This document shows positions 13,501 to 24,079 of a stretch of DNA of 64,000 nt, piece after piece (position 1 is the stretch's first letter; every line of letters begins with the position of its first letter). The stretch spans positions 17,799,272-17,863,271 of the forward strand of contig NC_089276.1 of assembly GCF_963678975.1 (NCBI RefSeq), in the 5' to 3' direction. Under the pieces are notes generated by a model. It worked only from the letters and a program-made list of their open reading frames with translations, was not told the origin of the DNA and searched no databases. Origin of the DNA: Dysidea avara. Its lineage: Eukaryota; Porifera; Demospongiae; Dictyoceratida; Dysideidae. Position numbers and translations under genes: made by a program.

Positions 13501-14880
13501 GTAGCTCATGTCTGTAAGTGCCACCAACGTAGCTCATGTTTGAGTGCTACCGATGTAGCTCATGTTTGAGTACTATCGGCGTAATTGATGTGTGAGTGCT
13601 ACCGACGTAGCTCACATTGTGAGACGTAGCCCATGTTTAAGTACCTTACTCCATTTGAGTGTTTCCAACATTGCTCACATTGTGATATGTAGTGATACAG
13701 CTCATGTGTGAGTGCTACCAACGTAGCTCATGTCTGTGAGTGCTACCACCAATGTAGCTCATGTCTGTGAGTGCTACCAACGTAGCTGTGTGAGTGCTAC
13801 CGATGTAGCTCATGCTTAATTTATTTATTTTATTTTCCAAAAATGTGCAGCCTCAGTTTGAGGATTAACGCACATATGAAACATGCATACAAAATGTTTT
13901 ACAATATGATTGATTATGGGATTACTGATTGGTAGGGGAAAGTAATAATAATTTCAGTTGTTTAAGTACCAACTTACCCCATTTGAGTGTTTCCAACATT
14001 GCTCACATCGTGATATGTAGTGATACAGCTTATGCATGAGATGTAGCTCATGTGTGAGTGCTACCAACGTAGCTCATGTCTGTGAGTGCTACCGACATAG
14101 CTGAACCCTGTGAGTGCTACCAACGTAGCTCGTGTCTGTGACTGCTACCAACGTAGCTCATGTCTGTGAGTGCTACCGACGTAGCTCATGTCTGTGAGTG
14201 CTACCGACGTAGCTCATGTCTGAGTGCTACCGACGTAGTTGATGCGTGAGTGCTACTGATGTAGCTCACATTGTGAGATGTAGCCCATGTTTAAGTACCA
14301 ACTTACCCCATTTGAGTGTTTCCAACATTGCTCACATCGTGATATGTAGTGATACAGCTTATACATGAGATGTAGCTCATGTGTGAGTGCTACCACCAAC
14401 GTAGCTCATGTCTGTAAGTGCTACCGACGTAGCTGATGCCTGTGAGTGCTACCGAAGTAGCTGATGCCTGTGAGTGCTACCGACGTAGCTCACGTCTGTT
14501 AGTGCTACCAACGTAGCTCATGTCTGTGAGTGCTACCGACGTAGCTCATGTCTGTGAGTGCTACCGATGTAGCTCATGTCTGTGAGTGCTACCGACGTAG
14601 CTCATGTCTGTGAGTGCTACCGACGTAGCTCATGTCTGTGAGTGCTACCGACGTAGCTCATGTCTGTGAGTGCTACCGACGTAGCTCATGTCTGTGAGTG
14701 CTACCGACGTAGCTCATGTCTGTGAGTGCTACCGACGTAGCTCATGTCTGTGAGTGCTACCGACGTAGCTCATGTCTGTGAGTGCTACCGACGTAGCTCA
14801 TGTCTGTGAGTGCTACCGACGTAGCTCATGTCTGTGAGTACTACCGACGTAGCTCATGTTGAGTGCTACTGATGTAGCTG
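10500..14880. repeat. satellite/minisatellite array B, 26- to 28-bp unit with homogenised end
   Basis: Same family as array A. The longer-period block with accaacttacctcattt/ccccattt recurs near 11,100, 11,515, 12,130, 12,325, 12,505, 13,320, 13,630, 13,960 and 14,280. From 14,513 to 14,848 there are 12 consecutive 28-bp units, all but identical (starts 14,513, 14,541, 14,569 ... 14,821), in which the unit gained tctg before tgagtgctaccgac. A foreign AT-rich piece interrupts at about 13,818-13,962. Confidence 0.9.
13818..13962. mobile_element. short AT-rich insertion in array B
   Basis: About 145 bp unrelated to the satellite (tttatttattttattttcc followed by cagcctcagtttgaggatt) splits the array; satellite phrasing resumes right after. 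Read on the minus strand it ends in aaataaataaatt, like a short retroposon tail, but no diagnostic feature was found. Confidence 0.4.
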
Positions 14881-14882
14881 CC

Positions 14883-15290
14883 AATCCACCTGTCCCTCAC
14901 TGAACCAAGCCTAGCTAACATCCCCTCCTACAGGCTAAAAACACAAGAAATGTGGAATCCAATTTAATTTGTGGTCAGCTCATGCCTAAATTCCTTTAAA
15001 AGAAAATTCCAACAACCTTACCCTAACAGGCCAGGTACCCTCTACACCTATCCCAGGGATTTACTATATTTCACTCCCTTCCTGTGTGAAGGCCGGGAGG
15101 AGGCACGGTATTAAACCGGTGACTGGTTTGTGGGGACTTCCGGTGGTAGGTGACAACTCACCCGGCGAGACGATACTGGGGGATCGATCGAAAGAATCAG
15201 TTGTTGATCTGTTTGTGTGTATCAGTGCCACCACGGCCAGAGCACTATCGATCAACTAGTGAAACTTGCTTGAACATCTTTATGGTCACA
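14883..15290. repeat. satellite tail segment, copy B
   Basis: Diverged duplicate of 8,221-8,640, in the same orientation and the same place relative to its array. No ORF is conserved between the two. Confidence 0.75.
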
Positions 15291-15292
15291 AT

Positions 15293-15706
15293 TAGTCTCG
15301 CGGCGCCCGACCCTAAAAAGAGGGTCTGGTGAAACTGTGTACAAAAAGTTTGGCGCTGCCGGAATGTTGGAAGCTCCAATCAGATCGCTCCATTTCAAAT
15401 TGATTATGTAATGCGTACATTTCAAAAGATTCGCGGCTTACGGTTAATTACATCCGGTGACTTTGCCGCTTAAAATCATTGAGAAAACGGCCATACAATC
15501 CTGTTGAGTTCGTTTCAGTGTTGAACAAATAAAGTAGCGCCATTAGTTTGGTGATGCTGTAAGCGGATCTGGTTGAATGGATGTTGGTGACGTAAATATT
15601 GCACTTACGTAACACGTGAACGTCATCCAATAAACATTCCAGAGCTCAAACTTTTTGTACAGAGTTTCACCAGACCCTCTTTTTAGGGTCGGGCGCCGCG
15701 AGACTA
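15293..15706. mobile_element. 414-bp MITE, TAGTCT family, perfect 9-bp target duplication
   Basis: Ends tagtctcgcggcgcccgacc and its complement ggtcgggcgccgcgagacta. The arms stay complementary through the ctctttttaggg and ctgtgtacaaaaagttt regions. Flanked by ggtcacaat at 15,284-15,292 and 15,707-15,715. The interior is non-coding. Copy A does not carry it at the matching place. Confidence 0.85.
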
Positions 15707-15911
15707 GGTCACAATCTGACGGCTGTCACAGTGGTTCACGGGGAGACAAAAACCTACTGTAGGATATTGTTCCGCTTCAGTGAGGTAGAAATGCCATTGT
15801 TCTCTTTTACGCACGACAAGTTGAAGTTCGATCACACGAGTCAACAAATGGCGCATTCTGCATCACGTGCGGGATTGGCTGGAGGCATGCGTGATTCTTT
15901 GTGTGCTAACC

Positions 15912-15978
15912 GGGTAAGTGGAATTATAGGAAAGCGGATACGGGAACGGAAAACGGACACGGAAACGACCGGCGGAAA
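15912..15978 (+). repeat. MULE left terminal inverted repeat
   Basis: Matches the right end inverted: 38 identical bases, then a cgggaacgg/acggacacgg G-rich tract with a short indel. The G-rich part resembles internal transposase-binding repeats, but that role is inferred. Confidence 0.85.
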
Positions 15979-16120
15979 ATATGTCATCACGTGATATTGC
16001 CCTGTATAGAGGCCATAGTAAATGTACGTAGCTACGTATATATAATACCGTATAGCCAGGCGCAAGGTAAAGTGCAACTGCAGCCGGTGCGCATGGTAGA
16101 GTGCAGCTGCACCTAGTAGG

Positions 16121-16589
16121 ATGACTTCTCTAGATCCAATAGTTATTTCAGACTCAACATCGTCTGTTGACGATGATTCCAGTGAGCCTGAGAGGCTAGA
16201 GAATATTGCGAAGTATCCAAGGTAAGCCACTGATGTGTGGGACTGACCTACTAAGAATGCATGAACATTATAACATTATACGTTTCCTAGAATGAGCAAC
16301 TGGAGTGATAGTGAAAGTGATGTTGAAACAGAAAGACAGCATGTAGCTAGGTCAGTGCATTGGCCGTAATTTCATTACTCAGTCAGTACACAGTAACTAT
16401 ATAGCTATAGCATGCAGTTATTAACTGTTTAATTTGATTTTTCAGGTTAGAAAATAGTCCAGTGTGCTTGAATAGCTACAGGTAAACATTTACATCTAGC
16501 TAATTATTATCCTATACATTAAATACATGCAGTGACTCTGATGACCAATTTATGCCAGCAGTAGTGAAGAAAGTGAAGTCACCACTCAA
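16121..16589 (+). CDS. MULE transposase, four short N-terminal acidic exons
   Basis: ATG at 16,121. Exons 16,121-16,221, 16,291-16,350, 16,446-16,481 and 16,533-16,589 are each bounded by ag|...|gt sites. Every exon starts by completing a codon begun with two bases (mostly ag), so all four join in one phase, which random sequence would rarely give. The product (84 codons) is Ser/Asp/Glu-rich with SDSTSSVDDDSSEPE, then WSDSESDVETE, then SDSDDQF, and a Lys-rich stretch VVKKVKSPLK. An acidic, low-complexity N-terminus ahead of the catalytic part is plausible for a MULE protein. It lies 0.2 kb inside the left end, so the terminal repeat or the sequence next to it is likely the promoter. How it joins to the downstream exons is unresolved. 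Confidence 0.6.
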
Positions 16590-17274
16590 GTAGGTCTTCT
16601 GTATTGTTATTGTAATTGATTTAATGTATTTGAGCAATGTATATTATGGTAGTCAACTTATGTTTTAGTAGAGATACATTGCACTATTATAGTGTTTTGC
16701 ACAATAATGTTTAAATTTTAAAGTGCTACTTGCCAGAGTACCATATCACAATAATAATTATCACCTAGCTTGCTTGGATATATGTTGACCTCATACAAAC
16801 TTGTGACCCCTGTTCTTTTGGTCACATGGAGTAGTGATTTCATATCTTAATTGTATTCACAGACTTGTTTATGACTGCTGGATCTATTCACTTTGTGTAG
16901 GCTTAGCCTCCCATTGGTTACCACCCTGTCTCTGGTTTTGTTATTAAAGGGAAGCTATACAAGTCAGGTTGGGCCATCTTTATACACATGACCTGAACTT
17001 TGTTACTGTATGCGTTGTTAATTTTGTACTGTAAGTTAAGTAATGTAAGTCTTGCCAGGGCTCCTGCACTGATCACTTTTTGGCTATCAGTGTACGGTAA
17101 CCCTGAGTCTAGGCCCCTGTTTGTATACTATATATATTGTTTTAATAATCAATAAGAAGTTTATCATCATCCAGCACATATATCCCTATATGTGCAGCTG
17201 CACAGTGCTACGGCAATGGTAGAGCACTATATCAGAGTGCTACTAAACCTACTATTATAAATTTTCTTTGATAG

Positions 17275-17420
17275 TGAATAATGAAAAATTGATCTCCTGT
17301 GAGTCCTGTCCACATGATAATCCCAATGTTTGTAAGCAGTCAAGCTTGTATGCCTATAATAGAGTGGTTTCAAGTGACGTCATAGGGTGCAACATTAAAC
17401 TGAAACTTGTGGCATTTGTA
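17275..17420 (+). CDS. possible Cys-containing MULE exon
   Basis: Follows a good acceptor (tttgatag) and ends before gtggag. Read in one frame it gives a Cys-rich piece, CESCPHDNPNVC, then VVSSDVIG. Joined to the preceding exon in phase it would instead meet taa at 17,279-17,281, so either an exon is missing between, or this copy is damaged, or the exon is not real. Confidence 0.3.
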
Positions 17421-19794
17421 CAGGTGGAGTGTGTATATCATTATTCTGCTGCTGTAGAAACACGGACAGCCAAACAACTACGGTCGGGTAATCACTTACC
17501 AGTTGGTATTAATATACTAGAAGGTGGCACTTTCTGATATCACAATACAATGCTCCATCTACTCGCCTACGCATTTTCTAAATTTGCGCACCTATTAAAT
17601 AGAACACTCTATGGAGATATCAAAAACCAGCCTAGCTACACTATCATCCTTTTAGTATGTTGATGCCAAATGATAAATGATTGTTTTACTTTGATAAAGT
17701 TGCTGTCCATGATTCTGTTGTGGCAGAGGATCACAAAACGAAATTTTGTATTGTGGTATTGGGGTTTTGGGGTTTTGGGGTTTTGCCACATATTTATTAA
17801 GCATGTAAAAAGGTGAAACCGCTCTATAGTGGTGTATAATGGATGTTCTGGAAATAAATATAGTAATATGTACAAGGAATTAGTACTAAGGTTTTATTAT
17901 CTAATTTTTAAGGCTCTTGGCCTGCACAGGGTTGCTTCCCAAACTACAAAAAGAAAACACACAAACAACTACAGATACATGCATCTAAAGACAGTAATAA
18001 TGGCAGTCAAATACAAGGTGACAATGCAGAGCCTGATAAATGAAGGTACAGGGGAGAGATAGAACATTGATGGAAATATAGTTCCAAAGGAACTTGTAAT
18101 GGTTGACCTCATGGAAAGTGGATGGCTTCTAGGGGAAAGTGAATGGAATTTGGTAATGATAAAGTTGAGTGTAGCTAAATCATATAGTAAGCATAATGAC
18201 GTTTGAGTTGCAAGGCTTGGCAATACAAGTAGCTGGTCCTCCTTGTGATAGATGGGTTCCAAGTGACTGCCACATACCCATCTACAATAGCAACACGGTA
18301 CTGCATACACTTCACTCCATGCTCCTCATTAATAATGTTATACACTTCTTCTGTTTTATAAGTGGCACTTTGCTGGAACCTAGGTGGTATCATGCAGGGT
18401 TGGCCTTAAGGGTAGGAAGTTATCTAGGATAGGCAGCTGACTAGGAGTAAGGGGGCCACCAAAGCTCTAAAACTAGGACCCCAGTTTTCAGTTTTCAAAT
18501 ACACCCATACACTACATGGTGGCCATCTGCATGAGATCTTGAGAAGAAATCACTCCTCTTCAACAACCCACTCATCCTGTCGAAAGACTGAACAAACTCA
18601 GTCTCATTCCACATCACACCATTTTCAAATAGTGATTGATCTCGTGACTGTCCACCAGTATATTTACGTGATGATCCGTTCACTTATGTTGCATACAAAC
18701 CAGTATAGTACACTGCATTTTTGTAGCTGTGTAGCTATTCACTGTATCCAGCTAGCATGTCTAGTATCCAGCTATCCAGCTAGCTAGAAGGGATATAACA
18801 CTTCTTATCATTTGTTTGTCGTGCACTACTCCAGCTTGCTTCAGTACTTTTTATTGATGCAATGGTCCCTACTCTAGTTGAAAAGTCCAATATTTTTGTG
18901 TACTTTTCATATGCAACCTTGTAATCTATGTATGTAACTATTTGTATGTAACACAACAACTGCACATGGACAAAAGAACAATGATACAATAGAAAGAATA
19001 CTGCTACAGACAAGTCACTTAGCTAGATAGTATGAATGCAATGTTTGGTTGTTGCAAACAAATACTATAAATAGCCCTTATAGTGTGAATGTATGCAATC
19101 AATTACTGCATAGTAAAATGATGCTGCTGAGGGTATGTTGGGGACTTACATGGATTATTCAAATACAGTGTACATTATAAACAGTGCTGTTGCTAAAAAT
19201 TGGTTACTTACACTGGGTTAATAAGTTAATAAGTATAGAGCTTTTATAAGCAGTACAAAGAACACATGTAAATACTTGGTACAGTGGGAAGATACCCAAC
19301 TCTTAAGGTAAGAGGTCAACAGTTCATTTCTCACTGCAGGCAAATATTATTTTTATTTAGACCACTTTTAGGAACAAGTTTTTACAAAGCACATTGACTG
19401 CTCTGTATTAGTGGGGTATTGAGAGTTCAATATATTAGAGTATGTAACACTTTCACACCTCAGATAAAAGGAATTTTTAGTGCTACAAATGTATGCACTC
19501 CCCTTATACACTGTACGTATGCACTAACCATCGGGCACTGTATGCCCTTGGACATTGTGCGTACATATCAGGCAATGCACTTCTGCCTGTGTTACAGCTA
19601 TTACATATCAAGCTTTTCCAAGAAGTTTGGTTATATATCATTCTGAGGAGGAAAGCCCCCTTCATGGATTGAGGGGAGCCCTATGGAATAAAGTAATGCT
19701 GGCCTTATTTGTAAAATATACAAAAAAAAATGAAAAAGTAATAATAATGTTTATAACTGCATATATCATGATGTTGTGACACTGGTGTATGCAG
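17421..19794. other. MULE internal non-coding/unclear region
   Basis: Contains a repeat block (18,495-18,720) that matches 2,340-2,560 inverted, and a fragment (18,825-18,880) resembling the arms of the hairpin at 33,472. A minus-strand frame at 18,175-18,393 reads protein-like but is unproven. Probably introns with nested repeats. Confidence 0.4.
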
Positions 19795-20259
19795 TAGATA
19801 AAGCAAGCATCATGGATTACTTTTTACATCACAGGAAGAATCCATCTACTTCATGTGATGAGCCTCAGAAGTTTCTACACAGTTTGCCAGGACTTCCTAT
19901 ATATTCCCAACCAAACAAGCAGCTATCTACAGTGCAGTGTGTTGATATTCTCCTTCACCCCGACCTATCTAAACATTTTTTATGTTCACGAGTACCCTTT
20001 GATTTAAACTGTAATTCAGTATATGTTGTTGACATGGCCAACTTAGTTGACCCCAAGGATATAGTATGTGATGACATGGGTGCATGGAAATGGAAAGGCA
20101 GCTATCGCAGATGGATAACTGTAGATGAAACTGGATGGATTACAGTTATTGGCAAGGACCTTTCAACACCTCCACAGTTACCCTACTACCGTATATGGAA
20201 GAGGTACACAGTAAACAAATCTAGTAGTGACCTGAACAGGATGATAGTCACCATGGAAG
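19795..20259 (+). CDS. MULE transposase, pre-catalytic exon
   Basis: Acceptor atgcag at 19,794, donor gtataa at 20,260. About 155 codons, starting near KASIMDYFLHHRKN and ending TMEG/D, joined with one leftover base to the next exon to give GAT. It contains VVDMANLVDPKDIVCDDMG followed by AWKWKGSYRRW and YYRIWKRYTVNKSSSDLNRM. The DDMG(V/A)W and 'DxxRMIVxMED' type motifs recur in many predicted sponge and cnidarian proteins that carry a downstream MULE catalytic region (from memory, not searched). It probably forms a DNA-binding or assembly domain. The next intron (20,260-20,848) holds a 291-bp MITE. Confidence 0.7.
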
Positions 20260-20495
20260 GTATAATTAGCACAAAAGGCATATAACCATTTTAAATGAAT
20301 TCCATTAATATTATTGTGATTAACAGTGGCTTGGTAGTATGTTTTGTAAGAAACTGTTGCAAATTTCATACAGTAACAATTAATGCAATACTGCATGTCA
20401 GGCTTTCAACAAAGCAAATTTATGCACACTGTTAGAGTTTTATTCTTAATTTTGTAAAGTGTGATACATAGCTACATACTCCATAAACATCATAA

Positions 20496-20786
20496 TGCAC
20501 CTAGCAATGTTATGCCCCACCCCTATCCTGGGATAGGGTGGAGATTTGACAAAGTCTAGTGTCAAATTCCCCAGTACTGGGGGCTAAGATGCTTGTCAAA
20601 AACCCCACTATGTCCCCACCTTGATAGAGGGGTTTTTGTAGGGGATTTGATTTACTTATTATTTAAATAATTTTTGGTTAGCAAACTGCCACCATCAAAA
20701 GCCCCATGGGTGGGGCAAGTGTAGATGTCAAAACCCCAGTAGGTATATGGGAACCCCGGGTGTGGAGTTTGACATTGATAGGTGCA
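20496..20786. mobile_element. 291-bp MITE inside a MULE intron, TAA target duplication
   Basis: Ends tgcacctagcaatgt and acattgataggtgca are inverted. taa lies at 20,493-20,495 and 20,787-20,789. The interior has repeated 'gtcaaa..cccca' phrases. A 3-bp TAA target suggests a Harbinger-type mobiliser. Nested, so it inserted after this MULE lineage acquired the intron. Confidence 0.6.
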
Positions 20787-20848
20787 TAATAAATACTTAC
20801 TTTAAATTTTAACACAATGTTATATGCCTATCTCTTTTTCTTTCATAG

Positions 20849-22532
20849 ATTCTGATAATGACACATTAAACCTTGCCTTATTGCAGTATACTTTTAAAGA
20901 CAAAGAACACAAAATCAAGGTGGCTCCACATGGCAATTCAGTTAAATCAGAGAGCTATGTTCGTACCATGCCAAGTGTAATGGAAAAGTTAAAGTGTGCG
21001 TCTTCAACAAACACAGCCAAGCATGCCATCGCCTTAGTAGAGAACACTACAGGCAGTGTAACAACAGCCTTGTCAGCTGCAGGAATACCTCGTGGCCGGC
21101 AGCAAGTAGATGACATACGAAAAAAACTTTTCAAAACTGATTCCGATCCACTGTTTAGTCTGATGACCATGTGTAAAGAAGGGGAAAGCAGTAAGTCACC
21201 AGATGCTTTTGTCAGAATAGTGACTGGTGCACCATATCCCATGATGGTATTAGCATTTGATTGGGTATTAAACGATCTTGTCAGATTTTGTGCTTCTTCT
21301 TCAACTACATTGAGTCCATTGGGTATAGATCCTACTTTTAATCTTGGATCATTCGATGTTACAGTCACTACATATCGCCATTTGCTACTAACCAAACAGG
21401 GTAATATATCCACACATCCAGTGTTATTTGGGCCTTTGTTTATTCATGTGAAGAAAGATTTCGAAGCTTATCACTTTTTTGCATCTTCATTAGTTAGTAA
21501 ACAACCGCAATTAGCCAAATTACACTGCTTTGGAACAGATGGTGAGGTAGCTTTGGTAAAAGCTTTTTCTGCTGTTTTCCTGGGGCTATACATTTACGCT
21601 GTTTTCTTCATTTTCGTCAGAATATTGAGCAGAAATTACGTGAGTTTGGTATAGGTGCTGCAGCAGTTAAGGAATACAAAAAGGACATATTTGGTGATCC
21701 AATTCAATTGCAATTTGGTCTGGTTGATTCTAGCAGTGAATCCGATCTAGACAACAAGTTGGATCAGTTAGAAAAGAAATGGGATGACCTAGAAATCCCA
21801 TTTAATTTCCCTCCTGAATTTCATTCATGGTTCAAGGTATACTGCAGAAAAGTCATAGCCATGTCTATGCTACGCCCAGTACGAGAAAAAGCTGGTTTGG
21901 GTTGTCCGCCTTCCCCGTATTACACAAATGACATTGAATCCAAAAATAACATTCTAAAGCAGCATCTTCACCGCAAACCTTCCGCATTGCCAGATTTTGT
22001 TGACAGTATGAAGGCACTGATAACAAATCAGCGAACTGAGGTTGAGAAAGCAGTAGCATCGCATGGTGAATATCGTTTGGTATCCCAGTATTCCAAGTTG
22101 GCGTGTGATCAGCAAAAGTGGTTTAAAATGTCAAGCAAACAGAGACTGGGTAAAATATCATCATTCATGAAAGCTTCTGTTATACCAACGTTTGAAAGTA
22201 ATTCTAGCAGTGGTAGCATGCAAGAAAAACCTTCACCACTTGAAGCTCTAACACTACCTGTAAATATGGCTAGAACTATCTGGAGCCGAGCCAGATCAAT
22301 CGTGGAGGATGCAGCAATCACAAATGCTCCTGGCGATGATACAGCATACATTGTAAGAAGCAACAGTGGAAAAAGACCTCATTATGTTCAACCTGCCAAA
22401 GGTGGTGGTTATCTGTGTGATGAAGAATGCCTGGGTTACAAATCCTCCAAAATTTGTGCTCACACAGTTGCAGCTAGCCTTAAAGGCACAGGGATCGAAT
22501 CATTAGTAGAATGGTATAAAAAGTTGAAGTAA
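20849..22532 (+). CDS. MULE transposase catalytic region (DDE + SWIM-like finger), one frameshift
   Basis: This is the main exon, about 560 codons once read across a single-base slip. First Asp in GIDPTFNLG (codon at 21,328); second Asp in CFGTDGE (21,538); the Glu in YTNDIESKNNILK (21,936). These fit the D-D-E arrangement and motif style of MULE transposases (RNase-H fold). Near the end, YLCDEECLGYKSSKICAHT is a SWIM-like zinc ligand set, C-x3-C ... C-x-H rather than strict CxC. The frame breaks at the TTTT run 21,574-21,577: upstream reads to KAFSAVF, while the homologous continuation (LRCFLHFRQNIEQKLREFG) is in the next frame and runs on to the stop at 22,530. One missing T accounts for it. 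It is either a real inactivating mutation or a homopolymer assembly error; identical terminal repeats make recent decay or an error both plausible. Confidence 0.85.
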
Positions 22533-23433
22533 TTTTACAGCTCTAGCTGACAGTGGCCAGCCATCTTCTGCAGGAAAGAAAAACCAGAAAGGTGTTTCTA
22601 AGAAGATTTCTCGGGTCATTTATAGCATCACAGATGAAGAAGATTTCACTAGTCGTATACCACCAGTGGATGTGGGTGAGGAAACCTCTCTGTCTGCGAC
22701 AACGGATTCTGGAATGCTGGGAACTTCATCACAAAGTACATCACAAAGTACTGGTAGTTCAGTCTGCAGTAGCTATGGTGTAGTAGCCCAACCTCAATGT
22801 GGTTCAGCATCACAGAGTTCAGTGGTAGGTTCCAATCTATCATTTCAGCAATTCCATAACACATCGGTACCTGTTGGTAGTGCACTGAGACAGCAAGTTT
22901 CACGACATCCAAATGTCCAGACAAATGTCTTTAATGCCACACCTCCTGTGCAATCTCCACAAGTGCCACAACATCACTTTGGATTTATATCTGGAGTTCC
23001 ACCCCCCCTTATTCCCTATACACCCCCTGGCCTTGGTCTTGTTGCTGCAATGCCACCTGTTCATCTAAATACAGCAGTTGTACAGTCACAACAACCACCT
23101 CCTGTTGCATTGCCATTTTGGATTGACTTTGCTCATGGTAACATATCTAGGTGCAATGGATGCAGAAGGAAGATAGAACGCCCACCACCACCCGATAATT
23201 TAATACTTCAACACAAGGAAAAGGTGCTTTTCCAAAACCCAAACACAGGAATGTACCAATTGAGTCGAGAGCCTAGAAATGTTTACTACCATGCGAAGAT
23301 GTCATGTATATCACCCCACTTTTGTGATTTTAACCCAGCAGTTCATATTAGAGTAGATGCAACAGCCAAAGCTAAATTAACTGATGTACACATTAGACAT
23401 ATCAGCGAACAGTTTAACTTGAACATCAACTAG
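22531..23433 (+). CDS. MULE transposase C-terminal region, out of frame with upstream
   Basis: Continues the previous protein in a shifted frame: after WYKKLK, the next frame reads NFTALADSGQPSSAGKKNQKG, the usual basic linker after the finger in this family. The 18-bp gap between possible splice signals here is too short for an intron, so an indel at about 22,527-22,531 is the simplest reading. It then has a Ser/Gln/Pro-rich low-complexity stretch of about 150 residues and a compact end domain: PFWIDFAHGNISRCNGC, RRKIERPPPPDN, LQHKEKVLFQNP, VYYHAKMSCISPHF, stop at 23,431. Paired Cys and His suggest a zinc-binding treble-clef-like fold, which is inferred. Its role is unknown. Confidence 0.75.
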   Translation, partial: NFTALADSGQPSSAGKKNQKGVSKKISRVIYSITDEEDFTSRIPPVDVGEETSLSATTDSGMLGTSSQSTSQSTGSSVCSSYGVVAQPQCGSASQSSVVGSNLSFQQFHNTSVPVGSALRQQVSRHPNVQTNVFNATPPVQSPQVPQHHFGFISGVPPPLIPYTPPGLGLVAAMPPVHLNTAVVQSQQPPPVALPFWIDFAHGNISRCNGCRRKIERPPPPDNLILQHKEKVLFQNPNTGMYQLSREPRNVYYHAKMSCISPHFCDFNPAVHIRVDATAKAKLTDVHIRHISEQFNLNIN

Positions 23434-23571
23434 CCAACAGATTTTCTGTTTAATTTGTATAGGCAGTTCCTTGACATTGTAACCTAATAGTTACTCATAA
23501 TACTTGTCACATACTTTTCATTTGAAACAAAGCATTAATTTAATGTAGCTAGTTAGTACTTATGTATGGTA

Positions 23572-23820
23572 TTACCCTTCCATTGGTGATAATACCACAT
23601 AGCCACGAATTGGCTGCTGCTGTACCAGGTCTGGTGGAAAGAATGAAAACGTGTTATTTTGAATTGTGGCATTGGACTTCTCACCGATGCACCTCGTTCT
23701 TTTCGTGGATTTAGTGGGCGCTTTATCCATGAAATTTAAATCTTTTGTAGCTCCTGTACAAGTTGTATGGAGATCGATGTCTAAATCACGAAAATTAATT
23801 TTGTTCCACGGATTTACCAT
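23572..23820 (-). CDS. 82-codon ORF on the opposite strand in the MULE 3' part
   Basis: ATG to stop with no recognisable domain; Lys/Thr/Asn-rich. It starts MVNPWNKINFRDLDIDLHTT. Lying convergent to the transposase gene, it could be a small accessory gene as in some MULEs, or chance. No splice or homology evidence. Confidence 0.2.
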   Translation of the reverse strand: MVNPWNKINFRDLDIDLHTTCTGATKDLNFMDKAPTKSTKRTRCIGEKSNATIQNNTFSFFPPDLVQQQPIRGYVVLSPMEG

Positions 23821-24079
23821 CAGATATTATATACTATATAGCTAGCTAACAGCTATCCAGTTATGTTTCCGCAATTTGGCAATAGACGGATACTTTTACG
23901 TCACAAAATTGCATTAAAATGGGTAACTGCCACTAGTCAACGGGGAAAGAAGTGGGGCTTGTACTTTAAAATTTGTGTAATTTAATTTTATATAAATCAC
24001 TATTAGCTACAAGAGGCTGCAACTCGGTTTCTGGTAATTCATTAAGCAACTGCATGAAACACTTATACTCAGGAGTCCC

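Noticed and set aside
14513..14848. Regular 28-bp repeats resembling a CRISPR array
   Set aside because: Units abut with no unique spacers, grade into a diverged 26-bp satellite, have no cas genes nearby, and the DNA is eukaryotic.
17761..17784. Three copies of ggggtttt, a ciliate-type telomere unit
   Set aside because: Only three units, internal to a transposon; animal telomeres use ttaggg.
20178..21413. Minus-strand ORFs of 72 and 152 codons opposite the transposase
   Set aside because: Shadows of the transposase coding strand; no motifs of their own.
22530..22548. A tiny intron between the SWIM exon and the C-terminal ORF
   Set aside because: The gt...ag interval would be 12-18 nt, far below any spliceosomal intron; an indel explains the frame change better because NFTALADSG continues the family pattern.
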